NCBI GenBank assembly: GCA_002728935.1
Contig: PBWF01000034.1
Location: 13,898-25,013, forward strand
Direction: 5' to 3'
Source: Gammaproteobacteria bacterium
GTDB taxonomy: Bacteria; Pseudomonadota; Gammaproteobacteria; Pseudomonadales; Azotimanducaceae_A
DNA: 11,116 nucleotides
The translations under genes were made by a program, and so were the position numbers. Shown in pieces: positions 1 through 6,392 of the stretch. The notes under the pieces were generated by a model, which was given only the letters and a program-made list of their open reading frames with translations, ran no database searches and was not told the DNA's origin. Position 1 is the stretch's first letter; each line of letters begins with the position of its first letter.

Positions 1-190
1 TAGCTCCGTCCGGATTGGTCACGAACTTGACTGCGGTGGCTGTGAATAAAAACCAGCCTATTGCTGCGAGCACAATACTAGCGCCGCCAAGAAAAATAGC
101 TACCTTGCTAAGGCGCCGCTTTTGGGGCGTTTGATCTAGATCGGGTGCCTCAAAAGGAGTGGATTCAATGCGATCTCGATGATCGTTCAT
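1..190 (-). CDS. Single-pass membrane protein, 5' part only, possibly PEGA-domain type
   Basis: Only the first 63 codons are inside the window; the gene continues past position 1. The N-terminus is short, hydrophilic and probably cytoplasmic, with a motif FEAPDLDQTP at about residues 13-22 followed by a basic KRR. One membrane helix follows at about residues 29-50, and then the start of a beta-rich periplasmic stretch ending in NPDGA. The ATG overlaps the stop of the upstream gene as ATGA. A good ribosome binding site (GAGGAA, minus strand 204-199, 8 nt spacing) lies inside that gene, so the two are probably translationally coupled. The strand after the helix, and a PEGA-like domain in the neighbour, suggest this protein may also carry PEGA repeats, perhaps with an SUMF1/formylglycine-enzyme-type domain. 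That is inference from context and faint family memory. The visible part alone fixes only a type II-like membrane topology. Confidence 0.75.
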   Translation of the reverse strand, partial: MNDHRDRIESTPFEAPDLDQTPQKRRLSKVAIFLGGASIVLAAIGWFLFTATAVKFVTNPDGA

Positions 191-2367
191 GGAATACGTT
201 CCTCGCAGCGTATATCAATCAAAATGGAACCCCCGTCGGGCGGCACTTCAAAATCTGTTCGAACATCAACAAACCCAGCCCGTCTTCCCGTTACCGTGTA
301 ACGGCCCGGAATCAGCTGGAGCGTGGTCCTCTCTAGGGATCCCAGGGCACCATTGTCTCCCGCCCTTAGAAGTTTCACGGTCGTCATACCATCTGAGGTC
401 AGCGTGACCTCATGGCGACTTCGCGCGAGCGATAAGAGCCTACCGAGTGCAATGAGCTGAGTGCTCATCTGACCCTTAGGTGGGCTGAGACGGCTGACAT
501 TAACGACCCAAGTTTTAGCGCGCCGCAATTGTTCATCGGACTGAAGTGAGAGTGGATCATCAAGGTAAGCTTTCCCCTCGCTTTCCAGTGCTAGTCGTTC
601 TTCAGCCATGTCCAGCTGAGCCTTCACTGCCACCGATCGAGGCGTTAGCTCGGCGAGTTCGCGAAGGAGGTCAATGGCCGTCTGCCAGGCGCCATTTTCG
701 AGCGCGATCTCACTGTCTTGCCTCAGCCGATCCACGATCTGATTCGTTTCCCTGCTCGCAATTTGCCGGAGGCCTTCTTCAGCGTCGCCATTGTCAAAGG
801 GTGAAGCCTCTGCCTTCTTAAATGACTCTCGAGCAGACTCAAATTCACCGGCTGCGAGTGCAGCGAACCCCTGGGTCATGGTGGCCTGAAAATCCCGTCG
901 ACCGATTGCAGTTTCGATGCGCGATTGGGTGTCTAGGCTTGCTGGCCAATTGGGCACAAGGGCGAGCGCGTCTTTGAGTCGGTCTCGCGCGTTATCTAGC
1001 TTGTCATCAAGGATGATTTGATCGACCTCACTCAAGATGAGGGCAACGTCGGGGAGCTGCTCAGCGCGTTTAAGGGATTTGAGATAGGAGGGGTCATCCG
1101 GTACGAGCAAACTGAGCGCACGGTAGACTTCCTGCGCTCGGTTGTAATTTCCCGCTGCCATGACAGCTACTGCCTCTTGCTCATAGTTTTCTATCACGGA
1201 AGGAATGCTGGCCTCAAGCGAACTCAACTCAACTAGCAACGCCTCGTAGGCACTGAGCGATGTCTCGCCCTCGGTTCTTCTGAAACCGTCATCGGCGGCG
1301 ATTGCAGCGTTGTTCAATCGCTCAAGTGCCGGACTGTTCCAAAATCTCAGCCCTTTATCTTCAAGAGCAAGTAATCGACGCAAGAAGTCTTCAGCAAGTG
1401 CTTCGGCTTTCTCAAGGTCTAGCTTGTTCTGCGCGGCTGCGAGAGGAGACGCGCGTTCAGCGACTAAGGGAGCGAGAGACTCGGCTTCTTTGGGCACCAC
1501 TATCGTGGATTGATCACGGTTCGATGCCACCCACTCTGGGAGTACAAAGAAAACGAACCCACTGGCCAAAATCAGGGCAAGCGCCATCCAGAAATAGGGT
1601 TGGCGCGGCCGGCTATCACTGTTGGGATGCTGTGCTGATTGAATAACAACAGTGGCGGGTTCACTGGCTGAAATAGTCGGGGTATTCTCGATGAAGGCAT
1701 CCCGGGCGATACGGCTTTGATCGATCGCATCTGCCCAGTCTGAAAAGTCTCTCACGTGGCCGTCTAAGACAGGCTGAATGATGGCATGAATGGCGTTAGC
1801 GCTGGACTGAGAGGATGATCCGTTTGTGTCGATAGACTGGATGAGCCAGTTTGCGAAATCCTCAACTCGACTGATGGGGATCGAGCGCTTGGCATCAAAC
1901 CATGCGGCTGGCCAACCCGTCCGTAGGCTGACCAAGGTGCCCGAGTGGGTGAGTAGTAGCGATGATGTCACTGCTGTGATTGCGAGGCCTAGGTTCTCAG
2001 CTTGGGCGAGACCATGAATGAGTCGTTCCAGCCTTGCAGGGTCGCCAGCAATTTCTTCTGGTGTGGCTACCGCTACCGCTGGCTCATCAATGCGCTCGAT
2101 AAGCATTGGCGCCTCGCTGGAACTACCATCGACAAATGCCTCAAAGGCCGCATGCCGCTCAGGTGATAAGGATTGCCTGAGTGCCGCAATCCGGCTTGCT
2201 TCCTCACTGGTCGCGATCGAGGCTACGAGGCGGTGGACGATGTAACTGGCGTTCGCGTCTGGTCCATCTGCGAGCCAAGGCTCGAGGTCAGCGCCAAGAG
2301 ACAGTGCGCGACGCAAGGTGAAGTCTTTAGCGATTGTCGTCCCGGCTTGCCAGGGAGTATGGGTCAT
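187..2367 (-). CDS. Large membrane protein: kinase-like (probably inactive) N-domain, TM helix, TPR-like repeats, PEGA-like C-domain
   Basis: The protein has 726 residues. Residues 1-230 are predicted cytoplasmic and read like a decayed Ser/Thr kinase. FTLRRALSLGADLEPWLAD (16-34) sits where strand 1 and the glycine loop would be, and YIVHRL (42-47) where the VAxK strand would be. MLIERI (88-93) is hinge-like. LGLAITAVTSSLLLTHSG (126-143) falls where the HRD catalytic loop is expected. The glycine-rich loop, the lysine, HRD and DFG are all absent. One membrane helix spans about 257-280. Alanine-rich helical repeats resembling TPRs follow, at about 394-430, 441-475, 494-527 and 551-585. Residues 650-722 form a PEGA-like beta domain with PGRYTVTGRRAGFVDVR (687-703). 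The start has only a weak AAGG site 10 nt upstream. The preceding gene ends 63 bp away and the following gene overlaps by 4 bp, which fits an operon. Topology would be N-in, C-periplasmic. The pseudokinase reading is inference; the TPR and PEGA readings are firmer. Confidence 0.9.
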   Translation of the reverse strand: MTHTPWQAGTTIAKDFTLRRALSLGADLEPWLADGPDANASYIVHRLVASIATSEEASRIAALRQSLSPERHAAFEAFVDGSSSEAPMLIERIDEPAVAVATPEEIAGDPARLERLIHGLAQAENLGLAITAVTSSLLLTHSGTLVSLRTGWPAAWFDAKRSIPISRVEDFANWLIQSIDTNGSSSQSSANAIHAIIQPVLDGHVRDFSDWADAIDQSRIARDAFIENTPTISASEPATVVIQSAQHPNSDSRPRQPYFWMALALILASGFVFFVLPEWVASNRDQSTIVVPKEAESLAPLVAERASPLAAAQNKLDLEKAEALAEDFLRRLLALEDKGLRFWNSPALERLNNAAIAADDGFRRTEGETSLSAYEALLVELSSLEASIPSVIENYEQEAVAVMAAGNYNRAQEVYRALSLLVPDDPSYLKSLKRAEQLPDVALILSEVDQIILDDKLDNARDRLKDALALVPNWPASLDTQSRIETAIGRRDFQATMTQGFAALAAGEFESARESFKKAEASPFDNGDAEEGLRQIASRETNQIVDRLRQDSEIALENGAWQTAIDLLRELAELTPRSVAVKAQLDMAEERLALESEGKAYLDDPLSLQSDEQLRRAKTWVVNVSRLSPPKGQMSTQLIALGRLLSLARSRHEVTLTSDGMTTVKLLRAGDNGALGSLERTTLQLIPGRYTVTGRRAGFVDVRTDFEVPPDGGSILIDIRCEERIP

Positions 2368-2430
2368 TGGCAGGTTGCCTTATGTCAATGGCCTTCTATG
2401 AATTTGTGACGGTCAATGCACAACGGTGGA

Positions 2431-3639
2431 TTATTGATTGCCCTGATCAGCGGCGTAAATTTCCTTCAGAATGCGTCGCCATTGCCCATATTGAGCGTCC
2501 AAGGTGCCCTCCAATTCAATGGACTGACCTTCGATTTGGAGCACATTAGGTTCGATCTCCATGCCTAATGACTGAGTCAGTTCTGCCAATGCTTGCTCGT
2601 GAATCTCTGCCTGCTTGTAGCGATCCATGCCACTTTTCACCGCCCCGATTCCACCGACGACCGCGCCAGCTGCAGCGGCGTCGCCAGCCCAAGTTTCGCT
2701 TTGTGATCCAGCGTAAACCCCGCCTGCAATCAATGCGGCGCCGGCTAGCAAACGGTTACGCGCTTGTTTTTGCATTTGGCGCAGTCGAACCGCCTCGTCG
2801 TAAGTGGCATACCGCCACTCATCATATGAGGGTTTGACGTTACGATAAAAATTTAAATAGTAGTCATCCATCGTATCGACAAAGAGATTTTCTTGGTCAC
2901 GCAGCCGACCCACCCGCTGCATAACGAGGTCGTTCTCAGCAGGTAGTTGTGTCACCGTTACCCGGCCGCGCCGGTCTGTCTGTAGGTAACTAGAAACGCT
3001 CTCCGGTGATAAGTCGGCTGCAAACTTCAAGCGTGCGACGTTTTGAATATTGATGATGCTGGGAGCGTTTCTGGCTTGATGGGCCTTTAATAAATCGTTA
3101 GCAACCTGGTTGTAGATATCTTGAAATGGGTCCTCTCTTACGCTCTGGTACGCATATTTGCTCGCTGAATCCGAATATTCTTTGTTGATCCAAACTGAAC
3201 CGGCCGCGTCGGTTGCTTTGACAAAGAGTCGGAGGTTCTCGCCGTCTGAGGCTAAAATTTTGGCTTGAACGAGAAGCGGCTGAAAATTGGTCGGCGATGG
3301 AATGACTCTAACAACGCCCCAGTTACCGGTTTGCTCTAAGGTTTCCTTAAGGTGGTAGGCCTGATATCGGGATTCTGCCCGCCTAACTTCCGCCGATATG
3401 GGGATGTCGCTGTCGACCGTCTCGATTCTTTCAAGATTAGGGTCGAAGGGAAGAATCATGACGTCCAGCCTCAGTGCATCTTCAATCGGCACTTGAGCAA
3501 CCATTGCTGGCTCCGAGGTGGTAGTGACGATCTCCGTGGTTGCGCACGAGGTTAATAGGGCCATGAGGCCGAGCAGGAACCAAAGCCCCTTGAGAGACCC
3601 TGGTCGTGTCGAGAGCGGCGTGTGATTCAACTTGGCCAT
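2431..3639 (-). CDS. Lipoprotein with CsgG/TolB-like alpha/beta domain and glycine-zipper segment
   Basis: The protein has 402 residues. The signal peptide ends in lipobox LLTSC, with the lipidated cysteine at residue 32, after a basic n-region and a hydrophobic core at about 18-30. Residues 56-190 alternate strands and helices, beginning LRLDVMILPF. They include an amphipathic helix ending in GNWGVVRVIP and a stretch AAGSVWINKEY, a pattern like the CsgG/TolB-N-type fold of periplasmic lipoproteins; this is a resemblance, not a family assignment. A Tyr/Arg-rich linker (255-295) precedes a Gly/Ala-rich segment (298-336) with GxxxG-type spacing typical of glycine-zipper helices, then a charged C-terminal helix region. 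It starts 31 bp after the preceding gene's stop, with AGGA 7 nt before ATG, so it is probably co-transcribed with it. Residue +2 after the cysteine is alanine, not aspartate, so Lol sorting to the outer membrane is expected. I do not recognise a specific function. Confidence 0.88.
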   Translation of the reverse strand: MAKLNHTPLSTRPGSLKGLWFLLGLMALLTSCATTEIVTTTSEPAMVAQVPIEDALRLDVMILPFDPNLERIETVDSDIPISAEVRRAESRYQAYHLKETLEQTGNWGVVRVIPSPTNFQPLLVQAKILASDGENLRLFVKATDAAGSVWINKEYSDSASKYAYQSVREDPFQDIYNQVANDLLKAHQARNAPSIINIQNVARLKFAADLSPESVSSYLQTDRRGRVTVTQLPAENDLVMQRVGRLRDQENLFVDTMDDYYLNFYRNVKPSYDEWRYATYDEAVRLRQMQKQARNRLLAGAALIAGGVYAGSQSETWAGDAAAAGAVVGGIGAVKSGMDRYKQAEIHEQALAELTQSLGMEIEPNVLQIEGQSIELEGTLDAQYGQWRRILKEIYAADQGNQ

Positions 3640-3670
3640 GATTCGATCCTATAGGACTGATAGTTGGGTG

Positions 3671-5293
3671 CTAGAGACCCGCCTTGTAGCGTTTGTATTC
3701 TTCCCACAGCTTAGCTTTTAGGTCCGGGTCTTGCTCGGCCATAGCGGCTTCCCGCAATTGTTTAGCAACGATATCGTCGCCCTGTGGGCTGGGAATATCC
3801 TCGGGAATGGTGCTTTCTTCTGTGGGGGGTGGGCTTTCATAGCGCACGCCATCTGGTGTTCTGCCCGTCACGATATCGTCACCATCGCTATCCCCGGCTT
3901 CGTCCGCATCTGCCGATGGATCTTCAGCCTCAATAGCTAGGCCTCCTGCGGGTACGCCAGGTTGTTCAGAAGGACCCTCAAAGGGATCCTCTGATCCGTC
4001 GCTCGTCTCTCCGGTTTCGATGCTCGATCTCGCGACCGCGGTCATCGTTCGTCCCGTGAGCGCGGCCGCGGCTTGGTCTCGTGCTGATTGCATGTCAGCC
4101 TCAAAGACTGCGATGCTAGCCTCCAGTTCCGCATCGAGCTCTGCAATACGCGCATCCGATCTACTGTGTCCGGAACCTGTGACATCAGCAGTTCGCGCTG
4201 AGTCGCTCGCATCGTAGTCGGTGCCGCGACCTTCCATCATCGCGGCCTGGACGGCGCCTGCCAGGGCCTCTGACGCGCTTTCGATGGAGGCATTAGCCGC
4301 ATCAATCCACTGACCGGATCTTGGATCTCCGTCGTTCGATGCTGCGGCATCATCTAGCGCTGCACGAGCAAGTATGAGCGCGATTTGAGCCTCACTCATT
4401 GACTCCGAGCCAAGCGGTTCTCCGTTTTCCATTGAAGGCAAGCCCTGTTCACTATCACTCATTTCGTCAGCAGCCCGAAGGAGGGCCTCCCCAGCCGCAG
4501 CAACGGCATCCGCTGCGGCCTCTAATGCGGCTTGCTGGCCAGCAGTCAGGGGTTCATCCTCGTACGAATCGCCCATCTCACCACCTTGGTTGAGTGCGTC
4601 CTCGGCTGCTGCGGTTGCCTCTGTGCTCGCCGTAGGTGGGATGTCCGATGGGTCGGTTTCAGTCTCGGTTTCTGTTGCCGCAGAACTGGTGCTCGCTGGG
4701 TCAGTTTCAAAAAATGTTTCTTCGTCCGCTGGTTGGGTGGGTTCTGACTCGGGGATGAGCGCATCCTCTGGCTCTCCGCCTGACGCATCGCTCATAGGCT
4801 CCGGCAATAAGGGATCCTCAGCGTCTTGCGCGCCACGCGTGAGATCGCTCGCGGCCTCGAGCAAAGCTTCGCCTGCATTGATGAGATCTTCACTTGAAGC
4901 TGAATCACCTGGCGCTCCTGGTTGGCCTGTCTCGCCTTGATCGGGTGAGGTGGTTTCGTCCCTACTCGTTTCTGGCTCACGTGAGCCGTTTTCTCCACCA
5001 GGACTGGAGGAACTTGGAGGACTTGGCATGCTGGGCGATGAGGACGGGCTTGAGGGACTTGGCATGCTGGGCGACGAGGACGGGCTTGAGGGACTTGGCA
5101 TGCTGGGCGATGAGGACGGGCTTGAGGGACTTGGCATGCTTGGCGATGAGGATGGGCTCGGAGGACTCGGCATGCTAGGCGGGCTGGGAGTTGACGGTGT
5201 GGTTTGGGGACTTTGACAGCCAGATAAGAGCACCACTAGTGCAATGGATGTAAAGGTTAATCTATTCATCAAGTGGGCTCGTAACGTGATCAT
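3671..5293 (-). CDS. Acidic, low-complexity lipoprotein with Ser/Pro 12-residue tandem repeat
   Basis: The protein has 540 residues. A lipoprotein signal peptide ends in LLSGC, with cysteine at residue 26. A second in-frame ATG at 5269 (residue 9) would give a more typical 17-residue signal (MNRLTFTSIALVVLLSGC); neither start has a clear ribosome binding site, so the true start is open. Just after the lipid anchor come 12-residue Ser/Pro repeats with methionines at 41, 53, 65, 77 and 89, probably a flexible stalk leading away from the membrane. The rest is strongly acidic (Asp/Glu/Ser/Thr linkers) and interrupted by alanine-rich helices containing EALLEAA or EALLRAAD-like segments at about 137-150, 255-285, 300-355 and 380-420. 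The last 30 residues are different, charged and helical (QLREAAMAEQDPDLKAKLW, about 513-531), and may be the conserved functional end. It is the first gene of the minus-strand operon. No known enzymatic domain is visible; a spacer or scaffold role is inference. Confidence 0.85.
   Translation of the reverse strand: MITLRAHLMNRLTFTSIALVVLLSGCQSPQTTPSTPSPPSMPSPPSPSSSPSMPSPSSPSSSPSMPSPSSPSSSPSMPSPSSPSSSPSMPSPPSSSSPGGENGSREPETSRDETTSPDQGETGQPGAPGDSASSEDLINAGEALLEAASDLTRGAQDAEDPLLPEPMSDASGGEPEDALIPESEPTQPADEETFFETDPASTSSAATETETETDPSDIPPTASTEATAAAEDALNQGGEMGDSYEDEPLTAGQQAALEAAADAVAAAGEALLRAADEMSDSEQGLPSMENGEPLGSESMSEAQIALILARAALDDAAASNDGDPRSGQWIDAANASIESASEALAGAVQAAMMEGRGTDYDASDSARTADVTGSGHSRSDARIAELDAELEASIAVFEADMQSARDQAAAALTGRTMTAVARSSIETGETSDGSEDPFEGPSEQPGVPAGGLAIEAEDPSADADEAGDSDGDDIVTGRTPDGVRYESPPPTEESTIPEDIPSPQGDDIVAKQLREAAMAEQDPDLKAKLWEEYKRYKAGL
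5030..5173 (-). repeat. 36-bp in-frame tandem repeat, four copies
   Basis: Four head-to-tail 36-bp units lie inside the lipoprotein gene. Units at 5030-5065 and 5102-5137 are identical, the unit at 5066-5101 differs from them by one base, and the outermost unit at 5138-5173 differs at six bases. Each encodes a 12-residue Met-Pro-Ser-Pro-type block. Because the period is a multiple of three, gain or loss of a unit changes stalk length without shifting the frame. The near identity suggests recent expansion by slippage or recombination. Confidence 0.95.
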
Positions 5294-5310
5294 CTTAGTA
5301 ATATTTCAAA

Positions 5311-5332
5311 TTAAAGCTGAATTAGAGCTGAA
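5311..5332 (-). repeat. Tandem 11-bp direct repeat near the presumed operon transcription start
   Basis: Two adjacent 11-bp units (ttaaagctgaa at 5311-5321 and ttagagctgaa at 5322-5332) match at 10 of 11 bases. The 11-bp period is about one helical turn, so both copies face the same side of DNA, as expected for a site bound by a dimer or tandem monomers. They lie just downstream of the candidate minus-strand promoter, where bound protein would block transcription. The regulatory role is inference. Confidence 0.4.
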
Positions 5333-5333
5333 C

Positions 5334-5360
5334 TTCGAGTCGTTGCGGTTGAATAAGTTC
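5334..5360 (-). promoter_or_regulatory. Candidate sigmaE (RpoE)-type promoter for the minus-strand operon
   Basis: On the minus strand, TGAACTT has its GAACTT core at 5360-5355, followed by 16 bases and then TCGAA (5338-5334). This fits the known RpoE pattern of (G)GAACTT, a 15-16 bp spacer and TCnAA. Transcription would start near 5328, about 35 nt before the first ATG at 5293 and about 60 nt before the alternative ATG at 5269. The motif match is seen directly; its use by an envelope-stress sigma factor is inference. Confidence 0.4.
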
Positions 5361-5368
5361 AACAGCAA
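5343..5368. promoter_or_regulatory. 26-bp hyphenated inverted repeat over the -35 region (possible operator)
   Basis: Arms ttgcggttgaa (5343-5353) and ttcaacagcaa (5358-5368) pair at 10 of 11 positions around a 4-base centre, with a perfect core gttgaa/ttcaac. There is no following T run on either strand, so it is not an intrinsic terminator. It covers the GAACTT element of the candidate minus-strand promoter, which suits an operator for a dimeric regulator that would exclude sigma binding. No regulator gene is present in the window. Confidence 0.4.
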
Positions 5369-5620
5369 GTCTTACGGCTCAACCCGCACCAAAGTTTGAC
5401 GGCGGTTTGAAAAAGCTGATCGAGTGGAGTGAGAGCAACACCTATCAGTGTAGCAAGAGAATGCAATGGTTCTGGTCACGGTGGTCGCGCGGTTTGTTGC
5501 GCTTAGGAAAAAGCTCACCAAGATGAGGCGACGAGCCAGATCTAGACATACCGATATCCACGGGCCCGAATGGCGCCCAGGGTGTACAAAGAGAATGCTC
5601 AGGACCTTAGTGAGATTGTG

Positions 5621-5649
5621 TTGATAACGGGACTGGCCCTTACTAGAGT
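5621..5649 (+). promoter_or_regulatory. Candidate sigma70 promoter for the plus-strand lipoprotein pair
   Basis: TTGATA at 5621-5626 (five of six consensus bases) is followed after exactly 17 bp by TAGAGT at 5644-5649 (four of six). Initiation would be near 5656, leaving a leader of about 80 nt before the ATG at 5736. It is the best such pair I found on this strand between 5370 and 5735; functional use is inferred. Confidence 0.35.
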
Positions 5650-5735
5650 AACAAGGTCGGCTCCCGTTCAAAACTTGCAGAAGACCGCAAACACCGACTT
5701 GTTCGAACTTGCTGGATCAATGACCAGAGAAATCG

Positions 5736-6392
5736 ATGACCATGGACCAACACATCATCAACACGAGAAGCCACTTTTCCAGAGTTCTGCTTGTGGGATT
5801 GATCGCGCTGCTAGGGTTTTTGGCGTCGTGCAGTACGAGTGTTCAAGTCGAGGGGGAAGTGCCAAAGTTGCTCATTCCAGCGATCGACCGTTCGGTCCTG
5901 TTTGTTAAGCCCCCATCCCTTGACTACACCCATGATGAAACCTTGCCACGCGGTGGTGATTGGTCAATTGCTCTTGGTCCAATGAACGACGCATTTTTTC
6001 GGGAATTGCTTGATTCGATGTTTGTTTCTGTCGCTCAAACGCGGGTCGAAACTGATGGGCTGATTGGCGCTGGCGAGCAACGTCTGTTCCCGGACGTGGA
6101 TGGCCAGGTCAGAATAGACCTAGTGGAGTATGGGTTTTTAACGCCTCAGATTTCTGGGTTAAATTTCTTCTCCGCGTCCACGAAGTTTCGGATCGAACTC
6201 GGTAGCGCTGATGGCCAAACGCTAGGCGTTTGGCAGGTCGTAGGGTATGGAAAAGCCGAAGCGGGCACTTTCCAAGCAGCTGACGCGGTCAACTCGGCGA
6301 CCGTACTTGCGATACGAGATGCTGGGGCAAGAATTGCGATTGAATTACCCAGACAATCCTTTTTCCAGGCTTGGCTAGAGGCCACACGATGA
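5736..6392 (+). CDS. Small lipoprotein of unknown function
   Basis: The protein has 218 residues. The signal peptide runs to lipobox FLASC, with the lipidated cysteine at residue 32, after Arg11/Arg16 and a hydrophobic core at 17-29. That cysteine is the only one in the protein. The residue after it is Ser, so outer-membrane sorting is expected. The mature part is compact and mixed alpha/beta. Strand-like segments (RSVLFVKPP, 51-59; VRIDLVEYGFL, 126-136) flank a helix (NDAFFRELLDSMF, 84-96). Then comes a strand-rich region ending in a long helix (AVNSATVLAIRDAGARIAIEL). Ala/Ile-rich C-terminal helices of this kind occur in small periplasmic assembly lipoproteins, but I do not recognise a named family. 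AGAGA lies 5 nt before ATG at 5736; an in-frame ATG two codons later is possible. The stop overlaps the next start as ATGA, so the two lipoproteins are probably made together in a fixed ratio. Confidence 0.85.
   Translation: MTMDQHIINTRSHFSRVLLVGLIALLGFLASCSTSVQVEGEVPKLLIPAIDRSVLFVKPPSLDYTHDETLPRGGDWSIALGPMNDAFFRELLDSMFVSVAQTRVETDGLIGAGEQRLFPDVDGQVRIDLVEYGFLTPQISGLNFFSASTKFRIELGSADGQTLGVWQVVGYGKAEAGTFQAADAVNSATVLAIRDAGARIAIELPRQSFFQAWLEATR

Larger units (their letters stand above)
5294..5735. other. Divergent intergenic region, 442 bp
   Basis: This region separates the minus-strand lipoprotein operon from the plus-strand lipoprotein pair. I see candidate control elements at both ends: a sigmaE-like promoter, an inverted repeat and an 11-bp tandem repeat near 5311-5368, and a sigma70-like promoter at 5621-5649. 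The middle (about 5370-5620) shows no tRNA, no terminator-type hairpin with a T run and no convincing gene. An open frame of 99 codons on the minus strand there has no ribosome binding site, no recognisable protein features and an odd Ser/Arg/Cys-rich composition. Confidence 0.7.

Noticed and set aside
5030..5173. Regular 36-bp units considered as a CRISPR array
   Set aside because: Units are directly adjacent with no unique spacers, are in frame with a coding sequence, and no cas genes are near.
4894..5216. Plus-strand open frames with a 12-residue Gly/Leu repeat opposite the lipoprotein repeat
   Set aside because: They are antisense shadows of the 36-bp tandem repeat; no ribosome binding site, and the minus-strand frame has a clear lipoprotein signal and operon context.
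5343..5368. Inverted repeat considered as an intrinsic terminator
   Set aside because: No T run follows on either strand, and it sits upstream of a gene start, over the promoter candidate.
5372..5671. 99-codon minus-strand open frame in the divergent intergenic region
   Set aside because: No ribosome binding site, odd Ser/Arg/Cys-rich composition, no domain or signal, and it overlaps the likely promoter zone of the plus-strand lipoproteins.
5570..5908. 112-codon plus-strand open frame overlapping the start of the first small lipoprotein
   Set aside because: It overlaps a gene with a clear lipobox in another frame and shows no protein features of its own.
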